From Acetobacter lambici (GTDB taxonomy: Bacteria > Pseudomonadota > Alphaproteobacteria > Acetobacterales > Acetobacteraceae), in NCBI RefSeq assembly GCF_011516885.1, contig NZ_WOTD01000001.1, positions 186,001 through 250,000 of the forward strand: 64,000 nucleotides of DNA. The letters run 5' to 3'. The notes below the pieces were generated by a model. It saw only the letters and a list, made by a program, of their open reading frames with translations, searched no databases and had not been told where the DNA came from. Both the position numbers and the translations under genes were made by a program. This document shows positions 1-10,606 of this stretch, in pieces (the stretch's first letter is position 1; each line of letters starts with the position of its first letter).

Positions 1-1
1 C

Positions 2-751
2 GCCAACATTCTGCGCCTGCGCAATATTTCGGCCGATGACGTTATGGTGCCACGGGCCGATATTGTGGCCATGCCGGTTTCCATCAGTCTGGACGAGGCA
101 CTGGCCATGATGCGGCGCGAAAACCACTCGCGCATGCCTGTCTACCGTGACCAGTTGGATGACATTGTGGGCATGATCCACGTTAAGGATCTGATTGCCT
201 ATGTGGGCACCAGCGAGGCGTTCAATCTGGAACCCCTGCTCCGCCAGCCGCTGTTTATTGCCCCGCAGATTCCCGTGCTGGACCTGCTTTTGCAAATGCG
301 CCAGCGCCATATGCACCTAGCACTTGTGATTGACGAATATGGCGGCATTGACGGTCTGGTCACAATTGAAGACCTGATCGAAACCATTGTGGGCGATATT
401 TCCGACGAGCATGACGAACCCGAGGCAGTGCTGATTACCCCGCGCCCGGATGGATCGTTTGATGTGGACGCCCGCTGCCCGGTTGAAGAGTTCGAGCAAA
501 AAATTGGCCCGATTCTGACCGAGAGCGAAAAAGAAGCCGAAATCGAGACCATTGGTGGCCTTGTCTTCCGCATGGCCGGGCATGTACCCACCCGCGGCGA
601 GGTGCTGACGCACGAAAACGGCTATCTGTTCCGTGTGCTGGATGCGGATGCACGCCATATCCGCCGCGTTCGGGTCCGCAGGCTGCTCAGCGAGGGGGAA
701 AATGCCTCCGCGCCCCCTGCTCAGGCAGGTCAGCCCTCAACAACAGGTTGA
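2..751 (+). CDS. CorC/HlyC-type CBS-domain protein, 5' end cut off by window edge
   Basis: The frame is already open at the first base, so the true start lies outside the window; 249 residues are visible. The first residues (NILRLRNISADDVMVPRADI) are the hallmark entry into the paired CBS domain of the HlyC/CorC family. Two CBS modules cover roughly residues 15-145, with the ending LVIDEYGGIDGLVTIEDL, followed by the C-terminal CorC_HlyC domain (about 165-240) with EIETIGGLVFRMAGHVPTRGE. In the family this cytosolic half is attached to a membrane DUF21 domain or occurs alone, and is linked to Mg2+/Co2+ efflux or envelope maintenance. Whether a membrane domain precedes it cannot be seen. Family assignment is firm, function is inferred. 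Confidence 0.9.
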   Translation, partial: ANILRLRNISADDVMVPRADIVAMPVSISLDEALAMMRRENHSRMPVYRDQLDDIVGMIHVKDLIAYVGTSEAFNLEPLLRQPLFIAPQIPVLDLLLQMRQRHMHLALVIDEYGGIDGLVTIEDLIETIVGDISDEHDEPEAVLITPRPDGSFDVDARCPVEEFEQKIGPILTESEKEAEIETIGGLVFRMAGHVPTRGEVLTHENGYLFRVLDADARHIRRVRVRRLLSEGENASAPPAQAGQPSTTG

Positions 752-820
752 CGGCGGTTCTTTCTGCCGCCATCCCTGTTCCCAGAATTATGGTCCATTG
801 ATCGGGAAGGCTTGGTTCTC

Positions 821-1441
821 ATGTCCTTTACACGTCGTTCTTTTCTTGTCGCCACGGGTGCCGCACTCACTGCCAACTCATTCCAGAGTGCGGCTTTTGC
901 GGCCGATGCGCCCGATACGCTCTTTACCCCCCGTGTGCTGGGTAGCCCGGATGCCAAGGTTGTGGTGGAGGAATGGTTCTCCCTGACCTGCATCCACTGC
1001 GCGCATTTTGCGGAAGAGACCTTTCCGCAGGTTAAGAAAAACCTGATCGATACGGGCAAAATCCGTTACGTTTTTCATGACTTCCCCACCGACCAGTTGG
1101 CAACCCTTGCCGCCATGGTTGCCCGCACCCTGCCCGAGGAACGGTACGAACCTTTCTGCTCGGCCGTGCTCTCCAGCCTCGACCGCTGGGCCTATAACAA
1201 CGAGGTCGACCACAAGGCCGAGTTGCAGAAAATGGCCGCCTTTGCTGGCATGCCAGCCGAAACGTTTGAAAAAGCGGTTACGGACCAGAAGCTGCTCCAG
1301 TTCATCATGACCGAACAGAGCGAGGCGCAGGACAAATATAACATTGAGTCCACGCCCACCTTCCGCTTCAACAACAAGGAGCAGGTGTCCAGCGCCCTCT
1401 CCTACGACGATTTTGTCAAATATCTGACCAAGGCAAGCTGA
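821..1441 (+). CDS. DsbA-like periplasmic thiol:disulfide protein
   Basis: A 206-residue protein with an N-terminal twin-arginine-like signal (SFTRRSFLVATGAALTANS, cleavage near AFAADAP) and a DsbA-type thioredoxin fold. The redox motif is CIHC (SLTCIHCAHF), and the second half carries the cis-proline region ESTPTFRFNN. It resembles the alphaproteobacterial DsbA/Com1-like proteins that oxidise or isomerise exported proteins. The ATG at 821 is chosen because GGGAAGG at 804-810 sits 10 bases upstream. A TTG at 812 would be almost on top of that ribosome site. It lies 48 bases before smc on the same strand and may be co-transcribed. The substrate is unknown. Confidence 0.85.
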   Translation: MSFTRRSFLVATGAALTANSFQSAAFAADAPDTLFTPRVLGSPDAKVVVEEWFSLTCIHCAHFAEETFPQVKKNLIDTGKIRYVFHDFPTDQLATLAAMVARTLPEERYEPFCSAVLSSLDRWAYNNEVDHKAELQKMAAFAGMPAETFEKAVTDQKLLQFIMTEQSEAQDKYNIESTPTFRFNNKEQVSSALSYDDFVKYLTKAS

Positions 1442-1458
1442 CTGTTTTTTAACAGTCA
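1439..1458. other. Perfect 8-bp hairpin between dsbA-like gene and smc
   Basis: TGACTGTT and AACAGTCA face each other across a four-T loop, and the left arm includes the stop codon of the DsbA-like gene. No T-run follows, so it is a weak candidate for a terminator or mRNA 3'-end stabiliser rather than a clear intrinsic terminator. Confidence 0.4.
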
Positions 1459-1488
1459 GCCCTCCCGACCAGAAAAACACAGATCTGT

Positions 1489-4400
1489 ATGACGGTTCGT
1501 TTTGTTCGCCTCCGCATTGTGGGGTTCAAAAGCTTTGCCGACCCCATAACCGTGGAGCTACTGCCCGGACTGACCGGCGTTGTTGGCCCTAACGGGTGCG
1601 GTAAGTCCAACGTGGTGGAAGCACTGCGCTGGGTTATGGGGGAATCCTCCGCCCGCTCCCTGCGTGGGGGCGAAATGGACGACCTTATTTTTGCAGGCAC
1701 AGCCGGTCGCCCCGCCCGCTCTTTGGCCGAAGTGACCGTAACGCTGGAAGGGACAAAGGGCTTTGGCCCGGCAGCCTTTGCCGATCTGGACGAACTCCAG
1801 ATTACCCGCAGGGCCGAACGCGGAGCGGGCAGCGAATACCGTATTAATGGCCGCACCGTCCGTGCGCGAGACGTGCAGACCCTGTTTGCCGATCTGGCGT
1901 CCGGTGCGCGCTCCTCCGCCATGGTCAGTCAGGGCCGGGTGGCCATGCTGGTCGGGGCTCGGCCGGAAGAGCGGCGTAGTATTCTGGAGGAAGCGGCAGG
2001 CATTACCGGCCTGCACGCCCGCAGGCACGAAGCCGAGATCAAACTCCGCGCGACCGAGGGCAACCTGACCCGCGCGGAAGACCGCCGCGTGCAACTGACT
2101 GAACGGCTGAGCGGTCTTGCCGAACAATCGCGCGAAGCCACACGCTACCGCGAAATTTCCGCCGCCCTGCGCGAGGCGGAAACCGAGTTGCTGGCGGTCC
2201 TGCACGCACGGGCCAGACTGGCCGTGGAACGCGCAGCCGCCATGGCCGTTCAGGCACGCAAAAACCTGAACGAGCACGAAGAAACGGCCGAAACAGCCGT
2301 TCTGGCCGAATTTGAAGCCACAAAGGCCCTGCCCGCCCTGCGTGAAAAAGCAGATGCCGCCCGCACGGCGCTGGAGCGGTGCCGCGTGCTGGCCGAAGGC
2401 GTGGTCAGGGAGGAAGAGCGTGCCGCCGCACAAGCACAGGCCGCAGCCGAACTGTTGCAACAACACGAGGCTGATGCCCAAGCTGCTCAAACCCGCTTGC
2501 AGGATGTTCTGGACACACTGGAACGGCTCCAGACAGAAAAGGCCGAGGCGCAGGTTGCGCTAACCTCACTCCCCACCCGCACGGCCGACGCCGAGCAGCA
2601 GCTACAGCAGTTAAGTGCCCAGCAGAGCGAAACCGAACAGGCCCTTGCCAGCCTGACCGCCGACCTGAACACAGCCCGTGCAGGCAAGGAACGGGCCGAA
2701 GATGGGCTGACCAGTGCCCGCGCACGGCATGACCGGGTCTGCCATGCGCTCAACACCATTCAGGCCGAACTGGCGGAACTGGAGCGCCAACTCCCCTCCG
2801 AACAGGCTCTGGCCACGGCGCAGGAACGGGCGGAACAGGCAAGCCTTGCCCAGCAGGCGGCAAAAGCCGCGCAGGAGGAGGCCGAACGCCTTTGCGCCCA
2901 GTGCAATGTTGACCTCTCCATTGCCAAAAATAATGCACAGGCGGCTCAGGCCGCACAAACCGAGCAACAGAAAGCCCTGCAACAGGCCCGCCAGCGCCTG
3001 ACATCCTTGCAAACCGAACTGCAAGGGGCCGAAAAGCGCCATGCCGAGGCTCTGGAGGCTCTAGTCAGCCCCGACGTGCTGAATACCCTGCAAACCAATA
3101 GCCAGCACGCAACGGCCGCATTGGACCTTGCCGCTCAGGCGCAGGAACAAGCCGAGGCCGAACGCCGCGCGGCCAGCACCGCCTTTACCGAGGCCAGCCG
3201 TGCGGCGCAGGAGGCGGAGGCACACCAGCGTAGTGCTGCCGAAGCCCTGCGTACGGCCCGCACCACACAGCAGCGCGCGCAGCAGGAAGCACAGACACTC
3301 GCGCGCGAGTTGGACAAAATCCGCGCGGAAGCCATTGCCGACACGGTTGTGGCCGAGGCCAGACAAGCCCGCACCCAACACGAAAGCGCATTGGCCCAAA
3401 CCGGCGCGGATATGGAGCAGGCCGAGCACACGCTGAGTAAGCAAAAAGCCCAGCATGCAACAGCGTGCGAGCAGCAGACCTCTCTCCAGACCGAACTGAC
3501 CCGCCTGCAAGCACAGGCCGAAGGGCTGGATCAGGCTCTGGGGCAGGACAGCGCGGTGGCGGAAAACCCCGTTTCCACCCAGATCACTGTTCCCGAGGAG
3601 TACGAAAACGCTCTGGCTGCCGCTCTGGCCGAAGGGCTGGACGCCCCAACGGCAGGCGACGCGCCACAGGGCTGGCGGCAACTCCCGCCCGAAAGCCTGC
3701 CTGCCCTGCCCGGTGGCGCGCAACCACTCAAGAGCTGCATAACAGCCCCCCCTGAGCTGGACCGTGTTCTACTCTCCACCGGTCTGCTCCCCCAGGGTGC
3801 GGACGGGCGTGCCCTCCAGCAGGCTCTGGCACCGGGGCAATGCCTTGTCTCCACCGCCGGGGATTTGTGGCGGTGGGATGGATTTTACGCTCGTGCAGGC
3901 GGGGCCAGCACCGCCGCCCGCAGGTTGGCCCAGCGCCGTATCCTGCGTGAAACGCAACTTCGCCTTGCCACGCTACAGGCCGACCTGCCTGCCATACAGG
4001 CCAGCGTGGCCACCTGCGCCACAGCCGTAAGCACCAGTGAGAACGCGCTCAAGGAACTTAGGCACAAACGCCACGTGCAGGAACAATCCCTGCAAAAAGC
4101 CCGTGCGCATGAAACCGAAACCGAGCGTCGCCATGCCTCCTACCGTGCCCGGCTGGACGCCATGCTCCCCCAGCATGAGCGCGCGCAGGCAGCACTGGAG
4201 GAAGCGGGAGCAACACTCACCAAAGCCCAGACCACCCATGAAAGCCTGCCATCGTTGCAGGATATTCAGTCCGCACTGGCCGCAACGCGTAACACAAACG
4301 CCACCGCACAGGTTGCCGAGCAGCAGGCCCATACCGCCTTCAAACAGGCGCAAGCCACTTTGCAGGCTGCACGGGACAAGCTTGCACGGACCGAGCAGCA

Positions 4401-6036
4401 GCACGCATCGGCCACCACCCGGCTGGAAACACTCACCCCCGAGCTTGAGCGCCTGCGCCACAATCTGGCAACAGAATCCACCACCGTAACGGAGATGGAA
4501 GCAAACTTGGCCTCGGCCCAGTCCATGCAGCACGCCCAGACCGCCCTGCGCGAAGCACAGGACAGGCTGAACACTGCCAACACAGCGCTACAGGCCGCAA
4601 CACAGATTACGTTGCAAGCCGATGGGCAGGCCGCCGAAACCGCGCAGACCAACCGCAAACTACAGGAGCAGGCCCTTACCCTGCGCAGCCGTCTGGCGGG
4701 GCTGACCCCACGGCAGGCAGACCTGCAAACCGAGCACACGGACGCAACACACCTCCTGCACGCCGCACAGGCCACGCTGGATGCAGCCCTTGCCGCTATA
4801 CCCGAAAACGCCGAAGCCAGACTGGACCACCTGAACACCCAGCGGGCCGACCTGCTGGCCAGACTGGACAGCGCGCGTGAACTACGGGCCGCGTTGCAAG
4901 CCGAGTCCACCACGCTGGCGGACCGACTTGCCGCGCTGGATACCGCACAGGCTGAGTGGAATGCGCGCGAGAGCCTTGCCCGTACGGACAACACCAATGC
5001 CCTCCAGCGGCTGGAAAGCGCACGTGCCAACCATAGCAAGGTGGCCGAACTGCCCACCGCCGCGCAGCAACAAAAAGCCAGCACTCTGGCCGCTCTGGAT
5101 GACGCGGAAGAGCATTTTACCCAGACTGATCGTTTACGGACCGAGGCCGAAGCCGCACTGAACGCCGCTCATGAGCAGCGCCGAAAAACCGAGGGCGAAC
5201 TGGCCACAGCCCGTGAAAATCTGCTCAAGGCGGAAGGTAAGAGCGAACAGGCTCAGGCAATTCTGGACCAGTTACTGGTCGAGACACCAAACCCGCCCAG
5301 ACAACCCGTTTCCGACCTGACGGAAGGGGCCGAAACCTCCCTGCGCCGCAAGATTGCCCGCCTGACCCGTGAACGTGACGATATGGGCCCCGTCAACCTG
5401 CGCGCTGAACTCGAAGCCGAGGAAGCCTCTACTCAGGCCCAGACGCTAGGGGCTGAAATGAGCGATCTGGAGGAAGCCATAAACCGGCTGCGTGGCTCCA
5501 TTGGTTCGCTCAACAAGGAAGGGCGCGAGCGGCTTATGGCCGTATTTACGCAGGTGGACCAGCATTTCCAGTCACTGTTTACGCGCATGTTCGGTGGGGG
5601 GCGCGCCCATTTAGGTCTTGTTGGCAGTGATGACCCGCTGGAAGCCGGGCTGGAAATTTACGCCCAGCCACCGGGCAAAAAACTGGCCACACTGTCTCTC
5701 CTCTCCGGAGGTGAACAAGCTTTAACCGCGCTTTCCTTGATTTTTGCGGTATTCCGCTGTAACCCTGCTCCGATATGCGTATTGGATGAAGTGGACGCTC
5801 CACTGGATGACGCCAACGTAGGCCGCTTTAGCGCCCTGCTCGGCGACATGGTTGTAGAGGCCGGTACGCGTTTTCTGGTTGTGACACACCACCAGCTCAC
5901 CATGGCCCATATGGACCAGCTCTTTGGTGTAACCATGCAGGAGCGCGGAGTAAGCCGCGTTCTTTCTGTTGATCTGGCTAAAGCGGCCTCAATGGTCGGT
6001 CAGAAGGACAAGGAACCCACTGATGTCACATCCTGA
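1489..6036 (+). CDS. smc: Chromosome segregation ATPase SMC, unusually long
   Basis: This 1515-residue SMC protein holds sister chromosomes and organises DNA loops together with ScpA/ScpB. The N-terminal head has KSFADP and the Walker A GPNGCGKSN (about residues 33-41). The C-terminal head has the ABC signature LLSGGEQAL and the Walker B CVLDEVDAPLDD with D-loop. Between them run two very long Ala/Glu/Gln-rich coiled coils around a short alphaproteobacterial-style hinge (about 690-800, with GDLWRWDGFYARAG). Typical bacterial SMCs are near 1150-1200 residues, so the arms are expanded by roughly 150 residues each. Coding is clean throughout with no frameshift. ScpA/B are not in the window. Confidence 0.97.
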   Translation: MTVRFVRLRIVGFKSFADPITVELLPGLTGVVGPNGCGKSNVVEALRWVMGESSARSLRGGEMDDLIFAGTAGRPARSLAEVTVTLEGTKGFGPAAFADLDELQITRRAERGAGSEYRINGRTVRARDVQTLFADLASGARSSAMVSQGRVAMLVGARPEERRSILEEAAGITGLHARRHEAEIKLRATEGNLTRAEDRRVQLTERLSGLAEQSREATRYREISAALREAETELLAVLHARARLAVERAAAMAVQARKNLNEHEETAETAVLAEFEATKALPALREKADAARTALERCRVLAEGVVREEERAAAQAQAAAELLQQHEADAQAAQTRLQDVLDTLERLQTEKAEAQVALTSLPTRTADAEQQLQQLSAQQSETEQALASLTADLNTARAGKERAEDGLTSARARHDRVCHALNTIQAELAELERQLPSEQALATAQERAEQASLAQQAAKAAQEEAERLCAQCNVDLSIAKNNAQAAQAAQTEQQKALQQARQRLTSLQTELQGAEKRHAEALEALVSPDVLNTLQTNSQHATAALDLAAQAQEQAEAERRAASTAFTEASRAAQEAEAHQRSAAEALRTARTTQQRAQQEAQTLARELDKIRAEAIADTVVAEARQARTQHESALAQTGADMEQAEHTLSKQKAQHATACEQQTSLQTELTRLQAQAEGLDQALGQDSAVAENPVSTQITVPEEYENALAAALAEGLDAPTAGDAPQGWRQLPPESLPALPGGAQPLKSCITAPPELDRVLLSTGLLPQGADGRALQQALAPGQCLVSTAGDLWRWDGFYARAGGASTAARRLAQRRILRETQLRLATLQADLPAIQASVATCATAVSTSENALKELRHKRHVQEQSLQKARAHETETERRHASYRARLDAMLPQHERAQAALEEAGATLTKAQTTHESLPSLQDIQSALAATRNTNATAQVAEQQAHTAFKQAQATLQAARDKLARTEQQHASATTRLETLTPELERLRHNLATESTTVTEMEANLASAQSMQHAQTALREAQDRLNTANTALQAATQITLQADGQAAETAQTNRKLQEQALTLRSRLAGLTPRQADLQTEHTDATHLLHAAQATLDAALAAIPENAEARLDHLNTQRADLLARLDSARELRAALQAESTTLADRLAALDTAQAEWNARESLARTDNTNALQRLESARANHSKVAELPTAAQQQKASTLAALDDAEEHFTQTDRLRTEAEAALNAAHEQRRKTEGELATARENLLKAEGKSEQAQAILDQLLVETPNPPRQPVSDLTEGAETSLRRKIARLTRERDDMGPVNLRAELEAEEASTQAQTLGAEMSDLEEAINRLRGSIGSLNKEGRERLMAVFTQVDQHFQSLFTRMFGGGRAHLGLVGSDDPLEAGLEIYAQPPGKKLATLSLLSGGEQALTALSLIFAVFRCNPAPICVLDEVDAPLDDANVGRFSALLGDMVVEAGTRFLVVTHHQLTMAHMDQLFGVTMQERGVSRVLSVDLAKAASMVGQKDKEPTDVTS

Positions 6037-6049
6037 AAAGGGAGCTGGC

Positions 6050-6799
6050 ATGTCTGTCTGCTGCAGTGCGACCACATCGCACAGGTGTTTGAAAAAAATT
6101 GCCCTTGCGGCAACCCTGTGCGTTGCATCCGTGGCAGTACTGGCTATCCACCACACCAAAACCAGTGGGATCATGGCGCGTATCCACCACGGGCTTATTC
6201 TGTGCGCCAGCAATACTGGCGCACAGAACATTGCGCAGGCAGCAACCATTTCCTCCATGGATCGCCCCGGTATGATCCGCTTTGGGCTGACCAGCGGAGC
6301 AGATGGACAGGTTGCTGTGGAACCGGGCAGCAGTACTCTGGCCACTGTTCTGAACACTGCAAGCCATTCCAACACCCTGCTAATGCTGGACCTGCATGGC
6401 GCAGACCCCAAGGAAGTGGCGTCCGAGGTCAGCAAGGCGCATATGCGTGACCGGGTTATTTTTGTACCCGCAGATTACAAAAGCACTGCCGCAGCCCTAA
6501 AAGCTGATTCCAAGGTTATGGTGGCCATTCCCATAAACTCCGAGCGGGACGCCTATAACGCCCACCGCATGGCCGGTCGCCATCCTTACGCCGCCTACCT
6601 TTCCCCCTCCGCCGCACCGAGCCTGTTCTCTCTGGTCCACCGCGATGCCGAGGCGATTATTACCGATAGTCCTTCGACCAAAATATCCACTGCTGACTTT
6701 CTGGCAAACCGGCCGGTTGATATTGTGATCACGCACCAGCCTTACCAGTTGACCACATCGCTTGCGGTCCCTCCGTCCACAGTCACGCACTCCGAATAA
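6050..6799 (+). CDS. Unknown membrane-anchored protein, distantly GDPD-like
   Basis: A 249-residue protein with a single N-terminal hydrophobic segment (CLKKIALAATLCVASVAVLA) that could be an uncleaved anchor or signal. The rest reads like a degenerate TIM-barrel half: MLDLHGADPKEV, then RDAEAIITDSP and RPVDIVITHQP. This reminds me of the glycerophosphodiester phosphodiesterase fold, but without its catalytic HRG/E-D motif, so I do not assign an activity. The start at 6050 has AAAAGGGA seven bases upstream. An in-frame ATG at 6023 would overlap the smc end by 14 bases and is also possible. It probably shares a transcript with smc. Confidence 0.7.
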   Translation: MSVCCSATTSHRCLKKIALAATLCVASVAVLAIHHTKTSGIMARIHHGLILCASNTGAQNIAQAATISSMDRPGMIRFGLTSGADGQVAVEPGSSTLATVLNTASHSNTLLMLDLHGADPKEVASEVSKAHMRDRVIFVPADYKSTAAALKADSKVMVAIPINSERDAYNAHRMAGRHPYAAYLSPSAAPSLFSLVHRDAEAIITDSPSTKISTADFLANRPVDIVITHQPYQLTTSLAVPPSTVTHSE

Positions 6800-6878
6800 C
6801 ACACTCTTCCGCACACGCACCCCAAGCACAACTCCGGGCCGTAGATACTGATCTGCCGGAAGCCTTCCAGATAGCCAT

Positions 6879-6915
6879 AAAAAAAAGCCCCTGCCCTTGT
6901 GAAAAGAGCAGAGGC
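6879..6915 (-). terminator. Intrinsic terminator of aarC
   Basis: Read on the minus strand, GCCTCTGC pairs with GCAGGGGC and is followed directly by eight T residues. It lies 26 bases past the aarC stop codon. Confidence 0.85.
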
Positions 6916-6940
6916 CCAAAACCCGAACCAGCCGCCCCGC

Positions 6941-8590
<1,650 letters not shown>

Positions 8591-8754
8591 TCAGGCTTGT
8601 TTCCGCCCCTGAAAGCTCTTGCACCCTATGCTCAAACAGAACCCTCTGGCGCGTCACATACTTGTGCATGCGTATGCCCCCTTCAAAAAAAACTTGCCAG
8701 CACCGTTCCTGTTTTCGCTCGAAAAGCCTACATGAAGGTTAGAAAAGAACAGGT

Positions 8755-9506
8755 ATGGATGGAATGTTCACGGATACCGGGCATGACGAAAACGTGAAGA
8801 ACGCAATGCGGAAAGGACTCCGCATTGTGGGCGATGTGCATGGGGATCTGGAAGCCTTCCGCCATGCCGTGGCCACGGATCGTTTTGTCATTCAACTGGG
8901 TGATCTGGTGGATTATGGGCCAGATAGCGCAGGCGTGCTGCGTCTGATGCTACAGGTCCAGCGCGAGGGGCGCGGCCTGTTCCTGATTGGCAACCACGAC
9001 CGCAAGCTCGGTCGCGCGCTTATGGGTAAAAAGCTCCGATCCTCCCCCCATCTGGACGAAACACTGGCCCAGCTTGGTGCGCCGGATAATGTGGATGTCC
9101 TCCACGACGTACTGCCCGCACTGGAGCAGGCGCCGGCATGGCTGGTTATGGGCCGGACCGTTTTTGTGCATGGTGCATTTGAGCCGCACATGCTGAACGA
9201 CCCCCCCCCCCCCCGCTGGGGCGCGTGACCTACCTGCTCTCCCGCGCCCTGTTTGGCGAGACCACAAGCCGCATGCAGGCCGATGGCTACCCCGAGCGCA
9301 CGCTGAACTGGGTCAACCATATTCCCAACGGCTATACCGTTTACTGTGGCCATGACCAGCGCTCGACCAACGGTTGCCCGTTAACCATACCCGGCCGTGC
9401 CGGTGGGCGTGCCATATTTGTAGATACGGGTGCAGGCAAAGGTGGGCATCTGGCATGGGTGGACCTGCCCTACCCCCCCGTGGAAGAAAAACTTTTTGTC
9501 TGTTAA
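8755..9506 (+). pseudogene. Metallophosphatase gene frameshifted at a 14-C tract
   Basis: Two overlapping frames together encode one calcineurin-type phosphoesterase resembling PrpA/ApaH. The first half (8755-9228) carries GDVHGDLEAF, GDLVDYGP and GNHDRKLG (metal ligands D, H, D, N, H) and FVHGAFEP. The second half, which would otherwise need a GTG at 9225, carries YLLSRALFG and YTVYCGHDQRST with the last metal His. The break is in an uninterrupted run of 14 C at 9201-9214. Thirteen C would read NDPPPPLGRVTYLL straight through. Either the gene is switched off by slippage, it is a true pseudogene, or the run was miscounted in sequencing. Substrate unknown. Confidence 0.85.
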
Positions 9507-9511
9507 CGTCA

Positions 9512-9549
9512 GGGCGTTACGCGTTTATAACGCTCCCATAATGTTTTTT
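9512..9549 (+). terminator. Probable terminator after the phosphatase gene
   Basis: GGGCGTTA pairs with TAACGCTCCC (two-base bulge), followed after a few bases by six T. It lies between the phosphatase stop and the chorismate mutase start. Confidence 0.5.
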
Positions 9550-9575
9550 ACCAGCAGCCAGAGACCTTGATCACC

Positions 9576-9896
9576 GTGACAAATCAGCCGTGCCCCCCGG
9601 AAGCCCTGCAAGACCTCCGCCGTAGCATAGACAATATTGACGCAGCTCTTGTTGCCATGCTGGCCGAACGCTTCCGCTGCACCAAAGCGGTTGGCGCGCT
9701 CAAGGCCCTGCACAAGCTCCCGCCCGCGGACCCCGCGCGTGAGATACAGCAGATCGCCCGCCTGCGCCGCCTGGCCGAAGACGCACATCTGGACCCCGAC
9801 TTTGCGGAGAAGTTCCTCAACTTCATCATCCACGAAGTCATCCGCCACCATGAAGCCATTGCGCTTGAGGCCTCGCCCCTTCCTCCCTCACCATAA
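9576..9896 (+). CDS. Chorismate mutase, AroQ type
   Basis: A stand-alone, roughly 106-residue AroQ-class helical chorismate mutase that turns chorismate into prephenate for Phe/Tyr synthesis. Visible family features are LRRSIDNIDAALVAMLAERF (helix 1), the TKAVGALKA segment and the ending FLNFIIHEVIRHHEAI. There is no signal peptide, so it is cytosolic. The start is uncertain: GTG at 9576 is preferred over TTG at 9567, and neither has a strong ribosome site. It sits 14 bases upstream of sixA on the same strand. Functional coupling to acetate genes is not evident. Confidence 0.85.
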   Translation: MTNQPCPPEALQDLRRSIDNIDAALVAMLAERFRCTKAVGALKALHKLPPADPAREIQQIARLRRLAEDAHLDPDFAEKFLNFIIHEVIRHHEAIALEASPLPPSP

Positions 9897-9910
9897 CATC
9901 ATGTGATCTT

Positions 9911-10456
9911 ATGCCCGCTCTCCCCACACCCCGCCGCCTGATTCTCCTCCGTCACGCAGAAGCAGTACCAGCCGAACTTGGCAGCTTTTCCGCCGAGTCA
10001 GACATGGCGCGACCTCTGACGCATGATGGAGAGCGGGCAGCCATGCGGTGTGGGATATGGCTACGCGAAAATGGGCTGACACCCGATACAGCCCTATGTA
10101 GCCCGGCGGTAAGAACACAGCAGACGCTTGCAGGGGTGCAGAACGTCCTGCGCCCCCCAGTCATAAACAATGTGTTCTTGTGTCCCGAAATATATGAGGC
10201 CGAACCGGGCGCTCTGGCCATGGCGCTCTGGCAGGTTCCCCCACAGGCACGCACGGTCCTTCTGATCGGGCATAATCCGGGCATTTCCGAGTTTGCACGC
10301 TGGCTGGATAACAGGAACGAAATGCTTGATCAGGGATTCGCGCCAGCCTCGCTAGCGGTCTTCAAGATGGTCGGGAGCGACCTTGTTCCTGACCAGAGCT
10401 CTTGGGCAAACTGCGGCAGCATGAGCCTTGTTTTGCACACATTCACGCGACCCTGA
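9911..10456 (+). CDS. sixA: Phosphohistidine phosphatase SixA family (AarB-like)
   Basis: A 181-residue histidine-phosphatase (phosphoglycerate mutase superfamily) protein. The catalytic signature is LILLRHAEA near the N terminus, with the second active-site His in LLIGHNPGISEFA. In E. coli SixA dephosphorylates phosphohistidine on signalling proteins. In A. aceti the gene beside citrate synthase in the acetic-acid-resistance cluster, called aarB, is a SixA homologue as I recall, and this gene lies in the matching place, 150 bases upstream of aarA. The ribosome site is weak. The true substrate in acetic acid bacteria is not known to me. Confidence 0.88.
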   Translation: MPALPTPRRLILLRHAEAVPAELGSFSAESDMARPLTHDGERAAMRCGIWLRENGLTPDTALCSPAVRTQQTLAGVQNVLRPPVINNVFLCPEIYEAEPGALAMALWQVPPQARTVLLIGHNPGISEFARWLDNRNEMLDQGFAPASLAVFKMVGSDLVPDQSSWANCGSMSLVLHTFTRP

Positions 10457-10606
10457 GAGAAAAAACCCCGGTTTCCTGCCGATCTAGACGCGTGATAACG
10501 CGCGGTTTATCGGGATGAACCTTTTTGTTTGCTCCTGAATGGGAGACAACACTCAAACAGCAGGCCGCAGTCGCGACCGTGACCCCACTATGCAAAAGGA
10601 AACACC

